Notes under the pieces: generated by a model
Database searches by the model: none
What the model was told of the DNA's origin: nothing
The model's input: the letters and a program-made list of their open reading frames with translations, nothing else
Part shown: in pieces, positions 1-5,222 of the stretch
Layout: the number at the start of each line of letters is the position of its first letter
How positions within the stretch are numbered: the first letter of the stretch is position 1
Position numbers and translations under genes: made by a program
Assembly (NCBI GenBank): GCA_030623425.1
Contig: JAUXMA010000105.1
Location: 1-6,202, forward strand
DNA length: 6,202 nucleotides
Direction of reading: 5' to 3'
Origin: Rhodospirillaceae bacterium
GTDB lineage: Bacteria > Pseudomonadota > Alphaproteobacteria > Rhodospirillales > 2-02-FULL-58-16

Positions 1-815
1 AAATCGGCGTCGAACCCGTAAGTGACCGCCTCCCGATCCTGCAGGCGGCGGCCGAACTTACGGTGCAACGCTTGTTCGGACAGATAGGTGATATGGGCCC
101 CCATGCGGGCCACGGCGAGGCCGCGGCGCGGTTGTTTTCCCTGGCTCAGATAATCGCCGCCGCACCAGTCGGGATCGGCCATGACCGCCTGCCGGCCGAC
201 TTCGTGCAGGGCGATGTTCTGTGATGAACAGCGGGCCGCGCAGGCGATGGGCACGGCGGCGAATACACGCTCTGGATAGCTGACCGCCCACTGGAGAACC
301 TGCATGCCGCCCAAGGACCCGCCGACGACCAGGAACAACTGCTCGATGCCCAGGTGGTCGAGCAGCATGGCCTGGACGCGCACCATGTCGCCAATGGTGA
401 AGACCGGAAAATCCAGGCCCCATGGCTTGCCCGTCGCCGGGTTGGTCTCCGTTGGCCCGGCGGTGCCCATGCAGCCGCCCAGGATGTTGGCGCAGATGAC
501 GAAAAAACGGTCCGTGTCCAGCGGCTTGCCGGGGCCGACCATGATATCCCACCAACCCGGCTTGCCGGTGACCGGGTGCGGCTCGGCGACGAACTGGTCG
601 CCGGTGAGCGCATGACAGATATAGACGGCGTTCGACCCTTCGTCGTTGAGGCGGCCATAAGTCTGATAGGCCACGGGGAACGCTGGCAAAAGGACGCCGC
701 TGTCAAGGCGAAGCGGCTGATCCGTGCCCAGGATCACCTGCTGACCGGGAAAGGCGCCGGTCTCACCCTTTTCGGCGTTGCCCTCGGCGGCGATTCGGCT
801 TTCCGATATGATCAT
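1..815 (-). CDS. metX: Homoserine O-acetyltransferase MetX (3' part outside window)
   Basis: This enzyme acetylates homoserine with acetyl-CoA, the first committed step of methionine synthesis by direct sulfhydrylation or transsulfuration; it is cytosolic and has an alpha/beta-hydrolase fold. I translated the minus strand from the ATG at 815 and obtained 271 codons running off the left edge. Visible marks are CHALTG (67-72), the family block GGCMGTAGP (113-121), the nucleophile elbow GGSLGGMQ with Ser167, and [14 protein letters not shown] (about 197-210). The Asp and His of the catalytic triad would lie in the missing C-terminal part, since family members are usually about 370-400 residues. 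The start is bounded by an in-frame TGA 14 codons upstream, with no other ATG/GTG/TTG between. The nearest purine-rich ribosome-binding-like site (GGAAAGGA) sits about 20 nt from the ATG, which is unusually far. In alphaproteobacteria metW often follows metX and could lie beyond the edge. The family call is secure. Confidence 0.96.
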   Translation of the reverse strand, partial: MIISESRIAAEGNAEKGETGAFPGQQVILGTDQPLRLDSGVLLPAFPVAYQTYGRLNDEGSNAVYICHALTGDQFVAEPHPVTGKPGWWDIMVGPGKPLDTDRFFVICANILGGCMGTAGPTETNPATGKPWGLDFPVFTIGDMVRVQAMLLDHLGIEQLFLVVGGSLGGMQVLQWAVSYPERVFAAVPIACAARCSSQNIALHEVGRQAVMADPDWCGGDYLSQGKQPRRGLAVARMGAHITYLSEQALHRKFGRRLQDREAVTYGFDAD

Positions 816-853
816 GGCTCGTCGCGCCCGTTCGTTCCTTTCCGGAAAAAGAT

Positions 854-875
854 TTCATAGCTATGAACCGCATAG
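854..875. promoter_or_regulatory. 14-bp perfect palindrome with an extra half-site; candidate operator of metX
   Basis: TTCATAGCTATGAA (854-867) is a perfect 14-bp palindrome. A further CATAG at 871-875 forms a second inverted pair with CTATG at 861-865, separated by five bases, so three half-sites (856-860, 861-865, 871-875) lie in 20 bp. The array overlaps the predicted -10 region of metX, the classic position for repressor binding. What binds is unknown; regulation by methionine or SAM status would be natural for metX, but this is inference. Confidence 0.4.
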
Positions 876-886
876 GTGAGTGTCAA
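858..886 (-). promoter_or_regulatory. Putative metX promoter
   Basis: On the minus strand a perfect TTGACA -35 hexamer lies at 886-881. A 17-nt spacer puts the -10 position at 863-858 (TAGCTA, a poor match); CATAGC at 15-nt spacing matches TATAAT at three of six positions. Transcription from here would give a short metX leader of roughly 35-40 nt. The -35 box is strong and well placed, but the weak -10 suggests either activator dependence or a chance match. The -10 region coincides with a perfect palindrome. Confidence 0.45.
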
Positions 887-912
887 TGTTTTCTTTTGAT
901 TTTGCAAAGACA

Positions 913-942
913 TGCCATTACCACTAGGCGACTTTAATGGCA
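913..942. repeat. Inverted repeat with 8-bp perfect arms
   Basis: TGCCATTA (913-920) and TAATGGCA (935-942) are exact reverse complements separated by 14 bases. The arm centres are 22 bp apart, about two helical turns, which would suit a dimeric DNA-binding protein; as RNA it would form a hairpin with a 14-nt loop. It lies upstream of the metX -35 box, away from both starts. The function is unknown. Confidence 0.4.
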
Positions 943-1082
943 CCGGGCGCGATCCTTTGCCCCTTGCCCCGGCAAATGCCACCGGAAAACCACGTGCTGG
1001 CTTCCTTAAATCGAGTGGTCCGTGATTGTTCTTTTGTATGTCCTTGGCGGCAAGCGGCGCCAGCCCGCCCCCGGGCGGCGTT

Positions 1083-1105
1083 GAGCAACCTGCTTGGCTC
1101 TTTTT
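1083..1105 (+). terminator. Weak terminator-like hairpin in the tyrosine-operon leader
   Basis: GAGC (1083-1086) pairs with GCTC (1097-1100), and AA (1087-1088) can pair with TT (1094-1095) across one bulged G, leaving a loop of about five bases. Five T residues (1101-1105) follow directly. It is preceded by a GC-rich inverted repeat (CCGCCC/GGGCGG, 1065-1078). If transcription starts further upstream this could be an attenuator for the operon, but the stem is short and the call is weak. Confidence 0.2.
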
Positions 1106-1121
1106 CGCGGTTCACTATTTT
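1094..1121 (+). promoter_or_regulatory. Possible weak promoter of the tyrosine operon
   Basis: TTGGCT (1094-1099, four of six -35 positions) and TATTTT (1116-1121, four of six -10 positions) are separated by 16 nt on the plus strand, 50 nt upstream of the chorismate mutase start. The -10 overlaps a small inverted repeat, TTCAC (1111-1115) / GTGAA (1123-1127). A promoter is expected somewhere in this gap because the operon starts here, but the match is only moderate. Confidence 0.25.
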
Positions 1122-1160
1122 TGTGAATGTTTGTGAATATTTATGAATATCAATGAAGGT
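1121..1160 (+). repeat. Four 10-bp direct repeats before the chorismate mutase gene
   Basis: Four consecutive decamers, TTGTGAATGT, TTGTGAATAT, TTATGAATAT and CAATGAAGGT, share a TGAA core at exactly 10-bp spacing. The last copy carries the GAAGG that probably serves as ribosome-binding site, 12 nt before the ATG at 1172. The period equals about one helical turn, so the TGAA cores face the same side of the helix. This could be a protein-binding array or a decayed tandem duplication. TGAAT half-sites recall ArgR boxes, but those are inverted, not direct. Confidence 0.5.
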
Positions 1161-1171
1161 CGGTACTCGAA

Positions 1172-2056
1172 ATGAGCGCCCCTAAATTATTGGATGCGTT
1201 GCGCCGTGAAATCGATGTGATCGACGATTCCATCCATGACCTGCTCATGCGCCGAATGGAGGTGGTGGAGAAGGTCCGCGACTTCAAACGCGGCTATAAG
1301 GTGAAGATCCAGCCTCACCGCGAGGCCGAAATTCTCTACCGCTTGATTTCCCGTCACCGGGGGCCGTTCCCGAAGCACGAGCTGGTCCGCATGTGGCGCG
1401 AGTTGATCGTCGCCACCCTTGCTATCGAAGGACCGTTTTCGGTTGCCGTCTACTTGGACGAAGGCGGGGATGGGTACTGGGACTTGGCGCGGGATCAATA
1501 CGGCTCTTTCACGCCGATGTCGGCGCAGGCCTCCGTGCGCCGGGTCATCGACGCCGTCCGCGGCCAGAAGGCGACGGTGGGTGTCCTGCCGTTGCCCCGG
1601 CGCGATGACGATGATCCTTGGTGGCGCCATTTGGTGACCGAGAGCGATGATGCGCCCAGGATCATTGCCCGGCTGCCTTTCGCCGGCCATGGCAACAATC
1701 GCGGCAACGACTTGGTCGCGCTGGTCATCTGCCCCGTCGCCCAGGAGCCGACGAGCCGGGATCACTCGTTCCTGGCCATCGAGACGGACGACGAAATCGG
1801 CCTTGACCGCCTTGGCTCGGCGCTGACCCATGCCGGCCTTCCTCCCGTCTTCACCGCCGCCTGGCATGAGGGGCGGGCTAGCGACCCGTGGCTGTATTTG
1901 GCAGAGGTCGGCGTCTTCGCGGCAAAGGACGACCGCCGGGCGGCAAGGTTCCTTGACCGACTCGGGAGGCCGGTCAAACGGTTGGTTTGGCTTGGCGGAT
2001 TCGCCGTTCCCTTGACCGCCGATGAACTGGTCACGACGGCGGAGCACTCGGCGTGA
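1172..2056 (+). CDS. Chorismate mutase (AroQ class) with degenerate prephenate dehydratase/ACT-like tail
   Basis: The N-terminal domain (about 5-87) rearranges chorismate to prephenate at the head of the Tyr/Phe branch. Against the E. coli AroQ domain, Arg11, Arg28, Lys39, Arg50 and Glu51 match active-site residues; Glu86 replaces the terminal Gln, as in many P-proteins, and Gln47 replaces the Asp48 equivalent. The 294-residue protein is far longer than a lone mutase (about 90-100). Residues 88-190 resemble a prephenate dehydratase domain in layout: VGVLPLP (136-142) sits where GVLPIEN is expected, and NDLVALVI (179-186) where the catalytic N-x-T-R-F block is, so Thr, Arg and Phe are lost. 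Residues about 198-281 look like an ACT regulatory domain. I infer a mutase with a dead dehydratase and possibly a Tyr/Phe-sensing tail. The start is ATG 1172 with GAAGG 12 nt upstream. The stop overlaps the hisC-like start. In family terms it is P-protein-like (pheA), but I would not expect dehydratase activity. Confidence 0.9.
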   Translation: MSAPKLLDALRREIDVIDDSIHDLLMRRMEVVEKVRDFKRGYKVKIQPHREAEILYRLISRHRGPFPKHELVRMWRELIVATLAIEGPFSVAVYLDEGGDGYWDLARDQYGSFTPMSAQASVRRVIDAVRGQKATVGVLPLPRRDDDDPWWRHLVTESDDAPRIIARLPFAGHGNNRGNDLVALVICPVAQEPTSRDHSFLAIETDDEIGLDRLGSALTHAGLPPVFTAAWHEGRASDPWLYLAEVGVFAAKDDRRAARFLDRLGRPVKRLVWLGGFAVPLTADELVTTAEHSA

Positions 2057-3141
2057 CTACCCTCGTTCCGCGCCCCGGCATCATGGACATCGTTCCTTAC
2101 GTGGGCGGCGAATCGGCGGTTCCCGGTTTGCGGCGCGTCATCAAGCTGGCCTCTAACGAATGCGCCCTCGGACCGAGTCCGCAAGCCGTGCAAGCCTACA
2201 ACGAGGCCGCCGGCACCCTGCACCGCTATCCCGACGGCGGCAGCGAGACCCTGCGCCATGTCTTGGCTTCGCACCATGGTCTGGACCCGGCGCGCATCGT
2301 TTGCGGCGCCGGATCGGACGAATTGATCTGCAACCTCTGCCGCGCCTATGCCGGACCGGGCGACGAGGTTCTCCACAGCAGACACGGCTTTCTCATGTTT
2401 GCCATTTATGCCAAGTCGGTGGGAGCGACGCCGGTCGCCGCGCCCGAGAAGACTCTGAGAGCGGACGTCGACGCGCTGGTCGATCGGGTGACGCCGAAAA
2501 CCCGCATCCTGTTCCTGGCCAACCCCAACAACCCGACGGGAAGCTATCTTGCCGCCGCGGCGTTGAAGCGATTGCGCGCCGGCCTGCCGGAAAGCGTCCT
2601 CCTGGTGATCGACTCGGCTTACGCCGAATACGTGGGCGGGGACGACTACTCGCCAGGCATCGACCTGGTCGACGCCGGCGACAACGTCGTCATGACGCGG
2701 ACATTTTCCAAGATCCACGCCCTTGCCGGCCTGCGCTTGGGATGGGCCTATTGCCCCTTCGGCGTCGCCGACGCGCTCAACCGCGTGCGCGGCCCGTTCA
2801 ACGTGTCGACGCCGGCGCAAGCGGCCGGCGTCGCCGCTTTGGGCGACACCGCCCACACCGCCCGCGCCCGCTCCCACAACGATACCTGGCTGCCGTGGAC
2901 GGCCTGCAAGGTCAAGGACCTGGGCTTGGCGGCGCCGCCTTCCGCCGGCAATTTCCAACTGGTCCGATTCCCGACGGAAAAGGGTCGCGACGCCGAGGCC
3001 GCCGACGCCTTCCTCAAGGAGCGCGGGATCATCACCCGGCGCATGGCCGCCTACGGCCTCCCCGAGGCTTTGCGCGTCACCATCGGGGGCGAAGAGGAAA
3101 TGTTGGCCTTCATCGAAGCCCTGGATGAGTTCATGGGCTGA
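2053..3141 (+). CDS. hisC: HisC-family PLP aminotransferase (histidinol-phosphate / aromatic aminotransferase)
   Basis: This is a fold-type I PLP aminotransferase of 362 residues, the usual HisC length (about 350-370). Visible marks are ASNE (33-36), GAGSDE (85-90), NPNNPTG (157-163), Asp187 and Tyr190 in IDSAYAEY, the Schiff-base lysine Lys220 in TFSKIHALAGLRLGW, Arg228, and Arg341, which binds the substrate carboxylate. HisC enzymes convert imidazole-acetol phosphate to histidinol phosphate, and many also act on aromatic substrates. Its place between chorismate mutase and tyrA suggests that here it mainly transaminates 4-hydroxyphenylpyruvate, phenylpyruvate or prephenate; whether it also serves histidine synthesis cannot be read from the window. 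The GTG start (2053) overlaps the upstream TGA as GTGA, with GGAG eight bases before it, so translational coupling is likely. No key residue is missing. Confidence 0.93.
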   Translation: MTTLVPRPGIMDIVPYVGGESAVPGLRRVIKLASNECALGPSPQAVQAYNEAAGTLHRYPDGGSETLRHVLASHHGLDPARIVCGAGSDELICNLCRAYAGPGDEVLHSRHGFLMFAIYAKSVGATPVAAPEKTLRADVDALVDRVTPKTRILFLANPNNPTGSYLAAAALKRLRAGLPESVLLVIDSAYAEYVGGDDYSPGIDLVDAGDNVVMTRTFSKIHALAGLRLGWAYCPFGVADALNRVRGPFNVSTPAQAAGVAALGDTAHTARARSHNDTWLPWTACKVKDLGLAAPPSAGNFQLVRFPTEKGRDAEAADAFLKERGIITRRMAAYGLPEALRVTIGGEEEMLAFIEALDEFMG

Positions 3142-3144
3142 GCC

Positions 3145-4041
3145 GTGAAAGACAAGAACCCCTCCGTGCTTTTCCAACGCATCGCTTTCATCGGTTTCGG
3201 CCTGATCGGCTCGTCCCTGGCCCGCGTCGTCCGCCGCCAGGGATTGGCCGGCCATATCGCCGTTTGCGCGCGCAGCCAGAAAACCCTGAACAAGGCGCGG
3301 GCCTTGCGGTTGGCCGACAGCGTCACCCTTGACGCCGGGGAAGCGGCCACCGGCGCCGACTTGGTGATGATCTGCACGCCTTTGAGCGCTTATTCGGAAG
3401 TCGCCGCCGATATCGTCCCGGCGCTGAAAACGGGTTGCATCGTCAGCGATGTCGGATCGGTCAAGGTGTCGGTGCTTCGCGAACTGGACTCGGTGTTGCC
3501 CGATGGGGTCCATCTGGTTCCTGGCCATCCGGTCGCCGGCACCGAGCATTCGGGGCCCGAGGCCGGATCAGCCGAACTTTTTGCCGGCCGCTGGTGCATC
3601 CTGACGCCGCCGCAAGGGACGCCGCCAGCGGCAACGGAACGGGTGGCGGAACTGTGGCGGCGCGCCGCCATGAAAGTCGAGGTCATGGACCCCGAACACC
3701 ACGACCAGGTGTTGGCGATGACGTCGCACCTGCCTCATTTGATCGCCTACAGCATCGTCGACACGGCCACCGACTTGGAAGACCACCTGAAAAAGGAGGT
3801 GGTCAAATTCTCGGCCGGTGGATTTCGCGATTTCACTCGCATCGCCGCCTCGGATCCGGTCATGTGGCGCGACATTTTACTCGCCAACAAGGATGCCGTG
3901 CTGGAGGTTTTGAGCCGTTTCAATGAAGACTTGACGGCCCTGCAGCGGGCCATTCGCCGGGGCCAGGGCGATAAGCTCGAAGTCGCTTTCACCCGCACCC
4001 GCGAGATCAGGCGCGGCGTCATCGACGCCAAACAGGATTAG
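3145..4041 (+). CDS. tyrA: Prephenate/arogenate dehydrogenase TyrA
   Basis: This enzyme oxidatively decarboxylates prephenate to 4-hydroxyphenylpyruvate, or arogenate to tyrosine, in the cytosol. The 298-residue protein opens with a Rossmann motif, GFGLIG (17-22). Ser105 (DVGSVK), His128 and Glu134 (HPVAGTEHSG), His195/His198 (SHLPH) and Arg232 (FRDFTRIA) match substrate-binding and catalytic positions known in the Aquifex enzyme. The end of the second beta strand reads CARS (41-44): Ala42 stands where NAD-dependent members carry Asp, followed by Arg43 and Ser44, which is more like NADP-dependent arogenate dehydrogenases. No ACT or mutase domain is attached. The GTG start lies three bases after the aminotransferase stop; a ribosome-binding site is weak, so coupling within the operon is probable. 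The TAG stop is the first three bases of a repeat element. Whether prephenate or arogenate is preferred cannot be decided from sequence alone. Confidence 0.95.
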   Translation: MKDKNPSVLFQRIAFIGFGLIGSSLARVVRRQGLAGHIAVCARSQKTLNKARALRLADSVTLDAGEAATGADLVMICTPLSAYSEVAADIVPALKTGCIVSDVGSVKVSVLRELDSVLPDGVHLVPGHPVAGTEHSGPEAGSAELFAGRWCILTPPQGTPPAATERVAELWRRAAMKVEVMDPEHHDQVLAMTSHLPHLIAYSIVDTATDLEDHLKKEVVKFSAGGFRDFTRIAASDPVMWRDILLANKDAVLEVLSRFNEDLTALQRAIRRGQGDKLEVAFTRTREIRRGVIDAKQD

Positions 4042-4143
4042 AGCATTTCCGGTTCACATGCGTTCACCTGAAATGCTCTATCTATTTGTTTTAAAAGCAA
4101 ATGCGTCGTCGCGGATGAGTCCATCCGCTCGGGATTTGCTCTA
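4039..4143. repeat. 105-bp mosaic palindromic intergenic repeat after tyrA
   Basis: The element begins TAGAGCATTTC (4039-4049) and has an exact inverted copy, GAAATGCTCTA, at 4070-4080, an 11-bp-arm hairpin extended by GGT/ACC inside. A linker, TCTATTTGTTTTAA (4081-4094), leads to a second, two-part hairpin: AGCAAAT (4096-4102) pairs with ATTTGCT (4134-4140), and inside it GCGGATG (4111-4117) pairs with CATCCGC (4122-4128) over a 4-nt loop. The outer ends are inverted, TAGAGC and GCTCTA. From memory this matches the layout of abundant mosaic intergenic repeats of rhizobia and related alphaproteobacteria (RIME-like, two palindromes joined by a TATCTNTTTGTTTT-type linker). It may act as an RNA stabiliser or weak terminator at the operon's end. 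It is non-coding and probably non-autonomous. Confidence 0.8.
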
Positions 4144-4182
4144 GCGCCCCGGGAACAAGACACCTATGGGCTTTCCTATCCG

Positions 4183-5157
4183 ATGATCTATGTCCAGCTC
4201 ATCGCCGGTTTTATGTTGCTGCTTGGCGGCGCCGAGGTGTTGGTTCGCGGCGCCATCGCCTTGGCCAAACGGCTGGCAATCTCCCCCTTGATTATCGGCA
4301 TGACGGTGGTGGCGCTGGGCACTTCGGCGCCGGAACTGGTGGTCAGCCTGGACGCCGCCCTTTCGGGTTCGCCGGGGATCGCCCTTGGCAACGTCATCGG
4401 CAGCAACATCGCCAACCTGCTTTTGATCCTGGGCGCCGTCGGGATGGTCATGCCCATCGCCGCCCAGTCCGATGGCTTGTGGCGCGACGGCTTGATTTTG
4501 CTGGGCGGCAGTCTCCTCTTCGCGGCGCTCTGTTGGTCGGGGATGGTCGGTTTGTGGTCGGGAATGTTGCTCCTTGCCGTCTTTGTCGCCTTCCTTGGCC
4601 ATTCTTATTGGCGCGAAACCAGGAACGACGGCGGCGCCGAAACGGAGGTCCAAAAGGTGGTGGAAATCCACGGCGTTCCCGCCTCCGTCACGGCGGCGTG
4701 GCTGGTTTTGGCGGCGGGCCTGGCCGGCGTCGTTTATGGGGCCGACCTTTTGGTCATGGGCGGGATGGCGGTGGCCAAGGCGGCGGGGGTTTCCGAGGAA
4801 GTGATCGGCTTGACTTTGATTGCTTTCGGCACCTCCTTGCCCGAATTGGCGGCTTCCGTGGTCGCCGCTTGGCGCGGCCATGCCGACATTGCGCTAGGCA
4901 ACATCGTCGGCAGCAATCTGTTCAACATGCTGATGATCGTCGGCGTGGTGGCGGTGGTGACGCCGTTGCTGGTGCCCGTCCAGATCATGGTCTTCGATCT
5001 TTGGGTGATGCTGGCGGCGACGGTCTTGTTTTTTCCTTTCCTGGTTGGCGGCTTGCGCTTCGGTCGTCTTGCGGCGGGCGTGTTTCTCGCCGCTTACGCG
5101 GCCTATATCGCGGTCCAGGCCTACGGCGTCCAGGAGATCCTGCCGGCGGCGGGTTGA
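4183..5157 (+). CDS. Calcium/sodium antiporter (CaCA family, YrbG-like)
   Basis: This integral inner-membrane protein of 324 residues should exchange Na+ or H+ for Ca2+. It shows the two inverted alpha repeats of the family: GTSAPEL (46-52) with GNVIGSN (69-75), and GTSLPEL (216-222) with GNIVGSN (239-245). Glu51 and Glu221 match the ion-binding acidic residues and Asn75/Asn245 the paired polar ones. About ten hydrophobic segments can be drawn, five before and five after a short charged loop (143-165, rich in Glu, Arg and Asp); length and layout are normal for the family. There is no in-frame alternative start upstream. The ribosome-binding site is poor; a six-codon ORF (4166-4186) starts just upstream and overlaps this ATG as ATGA, so coupling is possible. 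The gene lies 141 bp after tyrA, behind the repeat, and is probably transcribed separately. Ion specificity is inferred from the family. Confidence 0.94.
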   Translation: MIYVQLIAGFMLLLGGAEVLVRGAIALAKRLAISPLIIGMTVVALGTSAPELVVSLDAALSGSPGIALGNVIGSNIANLLLILGAVGMVMPIAAQSDGLWRDGLILLGGSLLFAALCWSGMVGLWSGMLLLAVFVAFLGHSYWRETRNDGGAETEVQKVVEIHGVPASVTAAWLVLAAGLAGVVYGADLLVMGGMAVAKAAGVSEEVIGLTLIAFGTSLPELAASVVAAWRGHADIALGNIVGSNLFNMLMIVGVVAVVTPLLVPVQIMVFDLWVMLAATVLFFPFLVGGLRFGRLAAGVFLAAYAAYIAVQAYGVQEILPAAG

Positions 5158-5222
5158 CTTTCTCGACACGGGCATCGGAATCGGCGGTTGAAACGCCGGC
5201 CGCCGCCGCCCATTCTTAGGCC

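Larger units (their letters stand above)
816..1171. other. Divergent intergenic region between metX and the tyrosine operon
   Basis: This 356-bp gap separates two divergently transcribed genes. I find no convincing coding sequence: the plus-strand frame open from 937 to 1146 has no family resemblance and no good ribosome-binding site, and the minus-strand frame from 1115 to 924 is similar. The gap is richer in A/T than its surroundings near both gene starts and holds several inverted and direct repeats, listed separately. Smaller symmetries include TTTCCGGAAA (839-848, in the metX leader just inside its start region), TTTGCAAA (901-908), TTTGCC/GGCAAA (956-961 and 971-976) and CCGCCC/GGGCGG (1065-1070 and 1073-1078). 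Promoters for both directions should lie here. I see no known riboswitch pattern upstream of metX, although SAM-II elements are known at that position in other alphaproteobacteria. Confidence 0.8.

Noticed and set aside
816..960. SAM-II-type riboswitch upstream of metX
   Set aside because: I looked on the minus strand for the conserved pseudoknot segments and did not find them; the predicted leader is also too short.
937..1146. 69-codon plus-strand frame in the divergent intergenic region
   Set aside because: It has no ribosome-binding site and no family resemblance, and it runs through the inverted repeats and phased repeats. The Phe-rich end follows from T-rich sequence.
1121..1150. ArgR or DnaA boxes in the TGAAT repeats
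   Set aside because: The half-sites are direct rather than inverted as ArgR needs, and the reverse strand differs from the DnaA consensus at more than one position in every copy.
1762..3549. Long 595-codon open frame on the minus strand
   Set aside because: It lies antisense to the chorismate mutase, aminotransferase and tyrA genes. Its translation is rich in Gly, Arg, Gln and Asp with no recognisable domain, as expected for a GC-rich antisense shadow.
5182..5198. Terminator between the antiporter and the SDR gene
   Set aside because: CGGCG/CGCCG can form a 5-bp hairpin but no T-run follows, so it is weak and typical of GC-rich spacers.
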